Below, piece after piece: positions 9,768 to 22,700 of a stretch of 64,000 nt of DNA. A model generated the notes under the pieces. It worked only from the letters and a program-made list of their open reading frames with translations, searched no databases and was not told the origin of the DNA. The position numbers and the translations under genes are program-made. Numbering within the stretch: position 1 is the stretch's first letter; each line of letters opens with the position of its first letter. This DNA comes from Pachypanchax playfairii (taxonomy: Eukaryota > Chordata > Actinopteri > Cyprinodontiformes > Aplocheilidae), in the NCBI GenBank assembly GCA_006937955.1, contig SSNP01000002.1, positions 9,416,153-9,480,152 of the forward strand, given 5' to 3'.

Positions 9768-12700
9768 ATTCTGTTCTGCTAATTTAGCATGGAATGTGCA
9801 AAAACTACTGATGAGGCTTCAGCCATGAGGAATGCAAACCTACTTGTTTGTGCTGTGTAACATGTTAAATTAGTTTGGGAAAGAATTCTTAACAACCTTT
9901 GACCAATTTTTTCTCTCTGCAACTGAATAGCCCAAAGTAACAAAATCTAAATGCTAAACTAAATGATGACAGCAGCAGTAACACCTAGTCGAGGTGAGGT
10001 TCACTCCTTTGTCAATCTGCCATAGTATGCATTTGTTTATCTGAGAGGCAGAAGGCTTCTCTGTAACTGGTCTCATCTATTTACTATAAGTCTAAGATTT
10101 AATTCAGAAAACAGAACTTTTAAACTTAAAAGTTAAAATAATTACAATAAATGTGCAATAAAATGTGTAATAAGATTAAATTATCAAGCACTTTTCTCTA
10201 ATTTATTAGTTTCACATGCCACAAAAAGTTTAAAAACATATATTTAAACAGAAGCTGAAGTCATACAGTGCACATTTTCACCATCATCATCCTCCCTAAA
10301 AGATAACAGTTTCTGAAGCCATTTCCCCACGGAGTCAGCGCTCCTGTCTGTACACACGTGTGTGTTTTTGTGCACAGCGCCCAGCAGAACCAGTCAGTAT
10401 AATCCCATCAGTTTCCCCTTCTTTCCTGCTGGTTTCGATTCACATCCATTATGTCCGAGGCCAGGGAGGGGCATGAAGGGACTATCTAACGTCTGAGTTT
10501 TTACTCCCATCTTAGACCTGAGAATGCAGTAAATGCTGTCAGTGATAGGCACAAGGTCACCCTGACGTGGAAAACTCACACTTCAGTTCTAAACAGGAAA
10601 ACTTGGCAATGCTGTGTGTGTTCTTTTAAGCTTGTAAAATGTGAGGAATATGAAAATCTGATTCTTTATGTCTGCAATCTGGGCAGTTTGACATTATTTC
10701 TTGTTTAACAAATCCACTGATAAAAGCTCTCATATCTTATTTCAAGCAGAATTCTGAATCCATTTAAACTTTTAAAGCTGCCAACTCTCTCCTCTTTGTC
10801 CTTTTGTGTTCAGATGTATTTATTTGTCTTCTTGTTTGATCAAATTAAAATAAATAAACTAGAGAACGTTAACAAAAGTAGTAACGTAGGAAAGGGTCTA
10901 GATTAGAGTTACACAGTGTGGGAACTTTGAGTTTAGTTTCTGCTTCAGAAGTGGAACAAATCTCTCATATCTTACTGTACCTGCAGTAAACAGCTGTCAG
11001 AGAGAATTATTGACCGCTGATTAGAACATTTCATGAGCGTATTTGTAAATTCTAAGGAAAGTGGCAGTTCATGCATCAGATAGTTCATTATTTTGTTGCT
11101 ACAGCTGAGTTTGAGGTGTTCAAGCTGGTTGAAAAGTTTTCAGTTTGTATCATCGTTTAGCCTGATTAAACAGGTAATCCCTTCTACCTGATACAATCCC
11201 ACATGAGAAAAAAAAGACAAAACAATCTGCTGCTTCTAGAATTTCTCAAGAAACATCTTTTATCTTTCTGTCCCTGCACTAACAGATAATATCACTTGTT
11301 GCTGCATCTCTAACAAAATAGTGGCTCTGCCACAAATATCTGTAGGTCAAAGAGCACACTGTCTGTGACTGACAGCTGATAGCTGCAGGTATTATATTAG
11401 CAAGTGTAATAGAGTTTAGCCTGATGTAACTTGTTTTCTAGGGAAGTATTTGTTAGCCTTTTACAAAGTATGTGTGAACTTGCAGGCTTCATCCCCAAGG
11501 CATCCAAATGTGATCATTTACATGCCACTTGATATTGTAATTTCCTCCGCGTGATAGATCTGTGGGAAAGTAGTGAGGATGTGAAGTACCAGTAATGAAT
11601 AAAGAAACTACAAAAACAAAGCGTTTTGCTTTCAGGCATGTGGCTTGTCTGTCACAGAACCTCACGTTGAGAACTATCAAGCTGAATGGTCGAGAGAGCC
11701 CTCACACTGATTTCACAATCAACAAACTGCACCTTAGCTCCTTTTTGCTGGGAGGTTTTGGCCCATTGGTTTGAAAATTGATGGTGTTGTTCACCCTGAA
11801 AACAAATGTACTCACGACAAGACATTTCCTCCCATGTGTGTAAAGCTTGGTGCATCAAAAATTGGTCCATTAGCTCCAGAACTGATCGCATTGCAGAAAT
11901 CACACAGCACAAAACACACACACGCCTCCCGTAACTACAAGGCCACCTTTAAGTGAGCGTGTGTCCAACACACGCTGGTCTGTGAAAAAGAGGTCATTTA
12001 AAGATCCATCACCATCTGTTTTGGTCCCAGCATGCTATTTTCTCCTCTGTGGGAGTCTTTGATTTCACAACAAAAGAGTACCGTTGCTTACCTTCTTCCC
12101 ACTGTGAGACCAGACATCCAGCCTTAACTGGTTAAACAAATCAAACACCGCCGGGCATCCATCGTATCATCAGAGGTATGACCACCTGTCCATGATTGTT
12201 GTAGGTAATCCCAAACAATAGGGGTGCCATTTATGGACGGATCAGGGAACACGACTGTTGCAGATATCACATAATCTGGAAAATTTACTGTAAAGTACAA
12301 GAAAGCAGATGGACATTTGGTTCTGGAACCTTTTTCATCGCAATAGAATAGAAAAAAAAACTTCCTATATTTATTTTATCAGTGTTACTGGGTTGTTTGG
12401 ATGAAAATCTTTGGAATCACTTTGATATAACTCGCAGTTTAACATGAAAACAACATTCCCACATTGGCAGTTTTCCATATCTCTCCCTACATCTGGTCAA
12501 TTGGTCCTTATGTCATTCCCAGCTCCCCAATAACTTTTGAGTTTTTCTGTTAAAAGACAGACAAATGAATGAATTAACGCAAACAAAAACATTCCCAGCA
12601 GGAGCAAGAGTGAAATGGGCTTTGATCTCCTGTCATGCATAGATCCCCCACCAGTGGGCAGGAGACCTGTAAGGTATTTAATAAAGCAGAACAAATCCTG

Positions 12701-12924
12701 TTAGCGCTCTTTGAAAATTAGAAATATGTGAAACAAATATGTTACACATGGCAGTGTAACATATCACGTTAAAGGATTAAAGCTTATATCAGACTCACTG
12801 AGATTTTGTGCTTGGAAATTATTAGTTCAAACACTCAGACATTGCAATGCTAAATTATCAAAATGTAGATGTTTACCATTTTACAAGAGACTTAATTTGT
12901 TTCTGTTTTTTCTGCTAAACAACC
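9768..12924. other. Intergenic, nothing recognised
   Basis: No gene, RNA or well-defined repeat could be supported. Open frames (for example 10394-10579, 11652-11921, 12497-12694) are short, lack motifs and are not flanked by convincing splice signals. Confidence 0.5.
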
Positions 12925-13408
12925 TTAAAGCGATAGCCCAACATTACATGTGAGGAGGCTGCTGAGTATCAATGATACATAAAGATCTTATTGTTCAGAA
13001 CACGTCACTCTCAGGCTGCAGATCTGCTTGTGGTTCCTTCAGCGACATGCTGTAGCTACGTGTTAGCTAGCTGCTAATAAAAACGTTTCCACACAGAACT
13101 TGCTCATCACATGAGAAACCCCAGGGGAATCCCCCTATGGCAAACATCTGCTTGACCTGCAGACTCCACAGTACCAGCCTCCCTGTGCCGGACTATTTAC
13201 GGTATTACGTAACCCAAAATGATGCCCGCTGCTCTGCCAGCTATTGGCTGGTAGATGTAAACAAAGTGCCAACGTCATGCCCATCAAAATTAATATTTAA
13301 TAATATTTTACTTTGAATATAATTTTTGAAGGAATTAGTGTATTTTCATTCTACAACCCTCTAAAAACCCAGTGGTATTTATCAAAATATTCCATATCCC
13401 ACCTTTAA
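12925..13408. mobile_element. MITE-like dispersed repeat, copy 1 (partner at 41552-41986)
   Basis: The right end CCATATCCCACCTTTAA and left end TTAAAGCGATAGCCCAAC share only the outer TTAAAG in inverted orientation. The internal part (about 13148-13405) aligns with 41730-41986: both contain CTGCTTGACCTGC, CACAGTACCAGCCT, GACTATTTAC and TATTGGCTGGTAGATGTAAA in the same order. No coding capacity, so a non-autonomous element. The left boundary is less secure than the right. Confidence 0.6.
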
Positions 13409-13439
13409 CTTTAACTCTGTTTACCATAGACATGAGTGG

Positions 13440-13815
13440 CTCAAATCCATCAGTGTTAGTCTGCATCTCTTCCCTCTCAGACCCCAGTTGGTCAAGATAG
13501 AAGGTCTCATCCTGGTTCCGGATCTGATGGAGGTTTCTTCATGTTAACAGGGAGTCGCTCATTTTTTACTGTTGCCTATATATGAATCTCAGCATGAGGG
13601 ATTGTATTGAAATAAAGGTCGAACCCAGTCTGCTGGTTTGATAGATAGGAAATGTTTTACTAACTGGCATTTTATAACTCACTGACTCTAAACAATATAT
13701 TACAGTTGGACTGAACTGTTTGTGTATAATTGTTTGTAAATCTGGATCAGTACATGTGAATTAGACTTTTTGCATCTGATTTGGCGATGCGTAAATAAAT
13801 TGAATTGAATTTTTA
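13440..13815 (+). repeat. Teleost LINE-type 3' end relic
   Basis: Contains TGATGGAGGTTTCTTCATGT, AACAGGGAGTCGCTC and a terminal GATTTGGCGATGCGTAAATA followed by short TTGAA repeats. This is the layout of a very common fish repeat whose 3' end reads roughly GATTTGGCGCTATATAAATA plus a GAATT tail. A reverse-orientation relative is at 55905-56165. The element family name is not certain. Confidence 0.6.
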
Positions 13816-15987
13816 AAAATCCAAAACAATGTGAAAAGAAAAATGCTAATCAAACATTCTTGGAAAACAAACTCTGATCGATGCCAACAGCCAGAGGTTT
13901 CAACCAACGCCCCACCCTGCTGAAGCAGCTATAGAAAGGTTTCCCAGGATGCAAACCTACCTCAGTCAATCAAGCTTGTTGTGGCACGTTTGCTGAAAGG
14001 AAGGGATATGACGAGGATTGTCGTTGCTGCAACAGTTTCACTTACACCTTTTACTTTAGAATTTTTTTAATGAGTGACAAACTGATGACAGAAGTAAAAT
14101 GAAAAAAGGTGGAAACACAAACAAACAAACAAACAAAAAAACAAAAACAGAAGAAGTAACTTAGTTTTAAAAACCAAACCAAGTCAAGTTAAGGCAAAAC
14201 TCAGATTGAACTGTTAGAATTAGATCATGCACTCGCATTTCTCAGCCTCCAGGTGGCAAATCTGTCCATTTCCCTATACTGACTTGTGAAAACAACCATC
14301 CCAGCATTTTTTTAACGATCTCCCCATGAAGTGTTAGTGGAAAACATATTGTTTTTGTGGTATAGTCTATCATGTGCAGCTGTATGGTCTTTAACTACAT
14401 AGGAAGTGTTACAAAACAGATGAGGGAAAGGCAACATTCCTTTGCATTGCACTTGGAAATAGTCAAACATTCCATAACAAAATGAGAACTGGAAAAAAAT
14501 CATGGAAATAAAAGATAAGATACTGGGAGTGGGAGTGAGGAACAGCTGGAAGAATGACAGGATGGGATTGTCATTCCCTTCCCTCTACAGTATCCCAAGG
14601 GCAAAAGTGGGAAAAGTCAGGAAAAGTTGATGAAGGAGGAACACGAGGTCACGCTTTTATGTCAAGAGAAGAGTCCATCTCCAGGGAGAAGCAGAGCGAG
14701 GCGGTAGGAACATGAGTTTTAACTCAGAGAAGGAAGGAAACATGTTTTAGGTGAGAGTGTATCTGACACTTCTCTGTGACTTTCACAACTTTGTAGTTTA
14801 TTGAGCGAATGGTCTCAACAAGAGGTCTTAGTCTTATATGTTGACACAGAAGAATCTGACAGAAGCGCTCTGCACTACAGAGGCTGTTGAAACATGGGAA
14901 ACTGGGTCTTCCATGTCATTAAAGGTGGCAGTGGTGGTTCCTTTCAGCTAGTTAGAGGATTAGCATCCTTCAGATTCCAAAAAAATAATAATAAATAATG
15001 ATAATAACAAAGCAACGCTGCATATTGGGATGAATGCATTGAATAATTGTTACTTACAAGGGCTGACCATAATGAATCAGAGCTCAGGGATCTATTTTAG
15101 AAACTGCACTGGATCTGAACCAGTTTTGATTGCGGTTAAGAGGCTTCTACTGTATTTTTCTGGTATTGATGCTGTGGTTTCTCTGTGTGCAAACTGTGTG
15201 TAAAACCTAATCTCAGTCTGAGGGACTGAATGTATTGCTGTTTGAAGAAAAACAATGGATGATCAGTCCTTGCACAGAATCCAATATCACTCATGTCAGG
15301 TGCGTGATCGCTTTCCATGATGTGTCGTAATAAAAGAGTTTCTTCATCAGTCGTTTAAGTGAATCAATTCCTCAGATAAACACACACTTTTATGTGAACT
15401 GTACTGACATCCTGTCTTATTGCAAAACACAAGTAGTTTTTGACTTTAAAACATATGAGACTGAAAAAGTGACAGTGTTACTATGAATAAAAGATTTCCA
15501 GAGCCAGCGACAAAGAGGGAGATTGAGAGAGGCCGGGGCAGAACGCCAGGGTGAAGATGAGCTCATTGTTGAAACAGGGATTTCCACATTTCCATGTGTG
15601 TGTGCCCCATGTCATGACACAGACCTCAACAAGAACGGGGAGGAAAATAGGGGCCCTCACACACACACACACATCCATGTACTAACACGCTGGCTTTGAA
15701 GCAGAGAAACACCCACATGTAGAATTTAAAGTATGTCAGCTGAAACATAGTGAACTTAAAACTGATGTAAATCATATTCTAATAGTCTCCTTATAGTTTG
15801 AGTTCACTGGGACCAATGCAGTAGTCTGTGCTGTAAACAAAAAGTCGCACCAGTTTGATTTAACAAATGCAGCCAGGCATGCTCATTGTGGAATGGTTGG
15901 CAGTCACATGGACCATCAGCAGGCTGAAATACGAGGAAGAACTCACATCAACTCTACCTCTACTGTCAATAGGGCTGGGCCTGTGTG
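13816..15987. other. Intergenic, upstream of cavin2
   Basis: No gene was found. An ACAA-rich simple repeat lies at about 14114-14150 and an AC tract at about 15659-15672. The sequence becomes more GC-rich from about 15950 towards the cavin2 start. Confidence 0.5.
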
Positions 15988-16001
15988 GTTTCCACGGCAA
16001 C
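15988..16001 (+). promoter_or_regulatory. cavin2: Candidate RFX X-box before cavin2
   Basis: GTTTCCACGGCAAC at 15988-16001 differs at two positions from the palindromic X-box GTTGCCATGGCAAC and keeps the strong right half-site GGCAAC. It lies about 240 bp upstream of the cavin2 start codon, next to a CGCCCCTCCC GC/KLF-type box at about 16004-16013. Function is inferred only from sequence. Confidence 0.35.
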
Positions 16002-16237
16002 CTCGCCCCTCCCTTTGGCTTGCAGGGGAGGTGTTTTGAAAGTTCACTGCGTGTTTGTGCGTGTGTGAGTACAGAAGGAAAAACTGAGAGGGGCGTGGAG
16101 GCCGAATCAACTCCAAGAAGTTCCACATCCCGCCTTCAGTTTGCAGCTGGAGCAGGTGACAGCAGCATCTGACAGCTTGCTCAGGTCAAAGACCCCCCCA
16201 CCCCCACTAAAACGGGACATCCGACTACCTGTGAGCC

Positions 16238-16768
16238 ATGGAAGACGCGTCCCGCGCAGAGACCAGCAGCGTCTCAGGCAGCATTCACACCATCCCACCG
16301 CAGCAACCAGAAAACCCGGATCTGTTTCTGTCGAGCCGGTCTTCCGCCCCGTCCTCACCGAATGCCACCAGCACCCTCTCCCGTTTCAACCTGAAGAGCC
16401 CGACCAGCCCTGGCGCTGCGGGGCCGACCAGCCCCAGCCAGGTGAGCGCCATCACCGTGGTGGCGCTGCTGGACAAGTTGGTCAACATGCTGGAGACGGT
16501 GCAGGACAACCAGCGGCGGATGGAGCAGCGACAAGGCGAGCTGGAGGGGTCCGTGAAGGTCCTGCAGGGGGACGTGAACCGCCTGTCCAAGACGCACCAG
16601 ATCACGTCCGCCAGCGTCACCAAGCTGCTGGAGAGATCCCGCAAAGTCAACGGGAACGTGAAGGAAGTGAAGGAGCGCCTGGACAGACAGGCCTTCCAGG
16701 TGAAGAAGCTGGAGTCGAACCACAACCACCTGCTGAAGAGGAACAACTTCAAAGTCCTCATCTTTCAG
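16238..16768 (+). CDS. cavin2: Caveolae-associated protein 2 (Cavin-2/SDPR), exon 1
   Basis: Cavins coat caveolae. Cavin-2 binds phosphatidylserine and PKC, and helps shape the membrane by co-assembling with Cavin-1. Exon 1 encodes residues 1-177: a Ser/Pro-rich N-terminus (SSRSSAPSSPNATS), then the HR1 region (about 70-175) beginning SAITVVALLDKLVNMLETVQ. HR1 has regular heptads and basic patches (ERSRKVNGNVKEVKERL) that form the trimeric coiled coil and bind phosphoinositide, and it ends LLKRNNFKVLIFQ. The start ATG at 16238 is preceded by GAGCC and the donor GT is at 16769. The two-exon structure matches the family. An overlapping longer frame (16141-16839) is a shadow. Confidence 0.95.
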
Positions 16769-19700
16769 GTGAGAACGTGTTTCTCAGAGTTCAGTCTCTG
16801 GAGGATGTTTGTGTTGGATGTGAAGGTGTAAGGATGTAATCTGAGCTGTTTGAATTAGAAACACCTTCAAAGATTTGTGTTTGTGAGAAAGTCCTGATAA
16901 TATTATTTAAAAAGTTGTTGTTGTAAAAACTTTAAAGTCAGTCAGCTCCATCTGAGAGCTGGATTTACTCCCTGTGCGTGTATGTGTGTGCGCGCTCGTG
17001 TCCTATTTGCATTTATATTTGCCTGTAATTGTAGGTGTGTTCCTGATCTGTGCTACTTTATTACACCAGGTTAAATTAGCAACTTTCTGTTCCATTTTTT
17101 CTTTCTCCAACTCGTCCAACAGGATTTAATCCAAACAAACCTGCGTAGTAAACAACAGCAGAACGTTTCAAAAATCCAGAATGTGATCTGGTTATTCATG
17201 AGCCGAGGTCTCAGCTGGGCTCGTCCACGCATGAGCCTGTAGCTCTGTGTTGAAGAGAAAAGAAGAGAAGAAGGGTGTGTCTGGGAATGGAGCTACAGAG
17301 GATAATAGAGCAGGGCTTAGACGCTGGCTTTGACTAGATCTGTTTACACCCTACAGTAAGAATTCCGACGGACAGATGGGTTTTGGATGGATTTCCAATT
17401 TCAACTGCCATTTCACACTTGTTGAGGTAAAATTCTGCCCTGGGCCAGAGGAAACTTCAGATGGATAGTTTGACTATAATCTTCAATTCCCCCCAAAAAT
17501 CTGATAAAACTTATACCGTTTGCACAGCACGTAGAAATCAGACGCAAACATAAAAGTCTGATATGAAGAAAACAGTTGAGTTTATTGTGACAGGTGGCTG
17601 TCATCAGAGCACTCCCACACTGTACTCAGCAGACCCCCTCCCATTTGACCATAAAACCTGATGTAGGAACGTTTACTCTGTGTGAGTAAGTGCAGTTTAT
17701 CTGCTGCTCGTATGTGTGTTCGCCCAGGTAGAGTAAAGGGGAGCCATTGTTGACACAAGCAGAGCCACTGAGAGCTCTTAACCGCTGTTATTATCTGGTT
17801 TCCCAGGTACTGAGACTCTGTTGTTCAAATGCAACAGGTGCCAAGACTTTAACCTGTATGAGCTGGCACTGTGTCGTCTGCGGGCGAGGCTCTGCGGATC
17901 GATTCGCTCAAACGCTACTTTGTTTGGGAGTTTGTTGCCTTTGAAGAAAATGGGAGTGGACTTCATTTGTTTCTGTTAATATTTTCTCACATAATAAAAT
18001 AATAAAGAATGAAGTACCTAAACCTGAGTCCGTCAGGATTTGTCAGCTACATTCCTTATTTTAAGTATAGAGCATTGTAGATGGGTGTCATAAGACCAGG
18101 TATGGCCCTCCAGGTGTGTGTACACAGCATGTGTGTGCATGCTACTTTCCCATTGGTCAGGTGTATGCAGTGCAGAGGTTGTAAATGAGATGCCTGAAGG
18201 GAGGGAGGACAGAAAGAACAGAGTGCACCCGTCTTTTCTTCCTTTGTGTTGACTCGTATCTCTGCCCACTTTCTGCTTCACCTAATCCCTCTTTTTATTT
18301 TAGTCACTTTAATTCTCACACTGCTCTCTCCACTTCTTCCTTTCTACCAATTCAACACAGCCCAGCATGGATCAGTTTTTTCTTTCCCTGGTTGAACCAC
18401 CTGTGTTGGTTCCCTCCATGATAACACATGCTCTTTGATAACGCACGTTTGGACTAGTTGCCAAACTTGATACACAGTTCTTTGTAGCTGTCGGCTGTGA
18501 GGCCCTTCCCTTCGCAACAAAATTGATCCCAAACAGTCATCTTTCTGTATGTGGTGGCTGAGGTGGAAACGCAGTGGGCCTCTGGGTAAACTGGCACTGT
18601 TGCACGGAGCAGAGGTTCAGACAAGTTCCGGGCTTTGACCACGGTCAGTCAGACAAGACAGCAATGTCAGCCGCTCTGCTGCACATAACATGGACTAATG
18701 AGGGCTTAATTACTGCTGCTTGGGTCCTGTTTGTTTGTTTTTTGTGCTCCAGTGCTTGTTCTGTCTCTGCATGGTCCTGTCCTCTCTTCACCCCCCCCCT
18801 TCACACACACACAGAAACAGCATGCATAACTCCAGGTCATCTGAGACTCTGCCGTGTAGAGCACGGAGGCTCTTCTGGTCATTTCTGGGGTAAAATGTTG
18901 GATCCCATAGATGTTTTTGTGTGTTTTGATTCATTTTAAAGACTTATTAGATCAGAGTTCAAATTACTCCGGAGATCTTCCATCTTATCTGATTCTGCAT
19001 CACCGTGCAATTTAATTTCCTGAGAAAGAAGTTTGTTTTTCTTTCCTGTGTAGATCATAATTTCCTCATTGCCGTTTATTTCAGAACAGAATTTCATCAT
19101 TGCAGCCTTGTGAACGGCCGAGACTGATTGAGTTTAAGCACCATGAGAATTGTTCTGTCACTTTGAATGTGCACATGTTTCTGTCCGTTAGGTTTAGAAG
19201 TAAGAACACAGTTAAGGGGATTTAAAGTGGTGATTATGTGTATTTTTAGGATCCATAATTGCAGGTAGCCAGTGTGAGAGCCTCCAAACTATCAGTGTTG
19301 CATACTATTATAAACTTTCATATCACTTTGTGGAGAAAAAAAAAAAGCTTCTCTTTATTCTCTGCAGCTGTAGTACACAATGACTGCAGCTTGCTTTCTG
19401 CTGGACTGACCTTTCATTTATTTTGACATCTAAATTGATTTTTTCATACAACTTTTCTATTTAAAGCATTCATTTGAATTCAGCTCTATGGAAGGCGCTT
19501 GCCAAGGTTTTGAGTGATTGGCACAAACAACATCTTTGACAAATTGTTTGCTTTACTACCGTTCGTCAAAGAGCCTTTGTGTATTGGCATTTAACCCAAG
19601 GTTGTGACTTAATCTCAGCTTTAAGCAGCAGGAAGTAAAGCCTGTTTTTAAAATGTCTTCTACTGTTCTTAAGCTCTAAGATGGAGGGAAGAACTGGTAA

Positions 19701-22700
19701 TACTGTTCCCAGCCTCGCCCCAAGATTTCCCTATTCCTGGTGCACAAGGGTTGAAACTGTGAAATAATCGTCTGGTACGAAAAGGTGTTCTGTGGTCTAC
19801 TGAGATCCCACAGGTGTTTTAAATAAAACCTCTATTTGCAATCAGGCAAAAACTAACTAAATATCTGATTTTCCTTTTTGGAATAAACATTGATTGGGAG
19901 TGGCTAGAGTTTTTATTGTGTACATTGACAGTAGAATCAGATTCATCTGCACAGGTTAGAGCAGGTCGCTGGCTGCAGGCTACAGCTAAAATGTGTTTTG
20001 TCCTCCTTCGAAATGAAATTTAACACCATCGAACGTCTGAACGCAGCTCTGAGTGTTTCAGGTGAGCTCAGATATTCTGCGCCAGCATGTCAACATGTTT
20101 AGAAAAGAAGTTCTAAAGTTGTTACACTTTATTGTAACTGTGGATAAACCAGTTAAACTCAGAACAAATCATGTTTTTCATATATTTTTCAGTACAATCT
20201 GGGTCAAATTAAGTTTGCAGACTCCATGAAGAAAACTTCTGTATGTGCAATATCCAATCGAAATGGCTTTTGTACATTTTAAAACTATATTTAGGTATTT
20301 TTAGAGAAGTGCTGTCAGATGCAAGAAGAATAAAGCTCCTCTCAATGATAATGAGAGTGTGCAGTCTAAATGAATACGGAAGTTTGTTTACAGCCTGCAT
20401 TCCTGCTTTGTTATCATTCCTACTTTCCCTTTGGGGTTCATTCCTCACAAAATCCTTTGGGTTTCCGAAGCGCACAGAAGAACAAAGAAGGTAAGATAAA
20501 TATAGAGAGAAAACTGATGAGCAGAGGTGTTCAAGTGAATATAAGAATACTCTTTTTTCCTCAACCGATGATGGTAGCAAAAGCTTTCAGACTGAGCAGA
20601 TTGCATGCGTGCAGGTGAGACCGTGTTACCTTGGTGACATTGCCTACATTCAGGTTTGGCAAGTCTGCAACTGTTTCAGTCTTGGAGGCAAATGCAAGTT
20701 TGTAATTGCAGATTCACCCAGTAAAATACCAGTTCTGCTTTAATTACACAGGACGGAGCTGATAATGTTAGCGAGAGTTAGCTGAACGTGCATCTCTAAC
20801 ACATTCATTAAAGCGATGAAGTATTCAACCAACACTAGCTGAACCGTATTAAATCATGTTGTTGTTGTTGTCTTGTTTTTAGTTGTCATTAAAGTAACAG
20901 AATCGAATCATCAAAACTGTCTTGACTCACAGCACAGCCTGGAACGAACAGTACGTCTTTTGTGTTGAAAATGCCATCAGCACATATTTAGCATGTTTTT
21001 CATTATAGCATGGCTATTAATATGCTAACAGAGCTGTTTACACACGCATGCTTGTTTTCCACTCTTATTTGTTTTCCGAATGTTTTTCTCACTTGTCGTC
21101 AACCGTTTCTGTTTTAAACAATAAAAGTTCTCTACTGAGACGCCAGATCTCTTAGGATTTTTTTTGCAGGAGGTCTTTACATTGATTTCAGTAAGAATAC
21201 AAACAATAGCCATTTTTTCTGCTCCAACTGTTTTTTTGTTTGTTTGACTTTCTGAAAAATGGAAATTTCAACATATCTTCAGATAACTAGACGATTTCCT
21301 GGTGTTACTGCAGACATACATGACCTTTAATCTGTGTACAGTTTAGGATAAACATTGTCCAGCAGTAGGCAGATTTATCAAAAATGCCAACATTGAGCCG
21401 GCACTGCCTTCATCATACAATGGCTCGGATATGAAAAATGAATCATTGTGTACCATAGGATCTTGAAAGATTTGAATACTGGTCCAAAAAGGAATAAGCA
21501 TTGTCAGAACCGGAGAAACTGGAGCTGAAACTGTGCAGGAATCTCACGAAGTCGCCACTGTAGAAATTCTTAAAGTCCTTGTTCGTGTAGGTGCAGCGCT
21601 AAGTAAACCGAGAATGTTTACTGATTCAATCTAGGTGATGACAAGTGAAAAGGCTCAATCAGTTCATGTACTATTGAAGCATGTGTCATGAAATGCATCA
21701 TAACCCAGTGTATCATTGGCTGTAAATGACTGATATGTCACCTGATGGCAGAGTTCACTAAGACAACAGCATGACTTCATGCCTGAATTGGTTATTGTTT
21801 CGGAGATTGCAAAAGTCCTGTAAACATGTTGTTTTCTCTTTGAGTGCGACAGATATGGGAGGGGTTTGAATGTGAGAGAATGTCTAAACTTGTTGAGCAA
21901 AGTTTTTTGGATTTTAAGCCAAGAGGTACAGTATGTTTCAGAACTGTCTGCTGATGAAGAGATACTTATATTTAACATCACAGGTTGGTGGTACATTGCA
22001 TTTGTTTATTCAGTCGTGAATGTTTGTGTGTAGATTTCCAAATACCCAGTACATTATCATGTTTTGGTTTGCACAAACCACTGACAAATCACAGAATTCC
22101 ATTTGCTTTCCTTCCTCTTTCCTTCCTGTATCCACAGATGGCTCTTCATGCAGTCTGGGTGTGGAGTGTGTGGGAGGGGGGGGTTAAAGGGAGTGGGTTG
22201 TTGCACAACCTGCAACTTTTAACTCTTCAGTGATCCAAACATATGCAGATGAAGAGAAGTTGACACTAAGGTTTCAGGTAGAAATGGTGCAACCATTGTT
22301 CTCTAAATTGATGGATCAGTGGTGGCTGTGTGGCAGAAACTGTTTGGATTAACATCTTAAATAAACTGTATCAAATTAAAAGTAGCCGACTGAAATTAGT
22401 TCTGAGTAGGAACACAGGAAAATGTAGATCAAGTCTTTTCTTTATATGTTTCTGTTGCTTTAGTTGCATTGTCTCTTTTACTTTCCTGGAGAAGTTGCAC
22501 AAGTTTTAGTAAAACAGGTCTACATGTGATGATAAAGCCTCTAATTGGTGAATTCCCTGCTTGGCGCACCTGACTCACTGTATCAACCTCATTTATTTTA
22601 TAAGAAACAAAACCTAGAGGTTGATGCCAAAGCAAGCCCACATTTAAGCCCCGCCCCTCCATGTAAACAAATGGGACAATTTCCTGATTAATTAAAAAAA

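Noticed and set aside
14114..14150. ACAA-rich tract as a repeat array of interest
   Set aside because: Ordinary simple sequence.
16141..16839. 232-codon + frame and three minus-strand frames over cavin2 exon 1
   Set aside because: Frames opened by GC-rich coding DNA. The 16238 frame has the cavin HR1 motifs and a proper donor; the others have none.
20209..20618. Overlapping + and - frames in cavin2 intron
   Set aside because: Mutually overlapping, without domains or splice logic.
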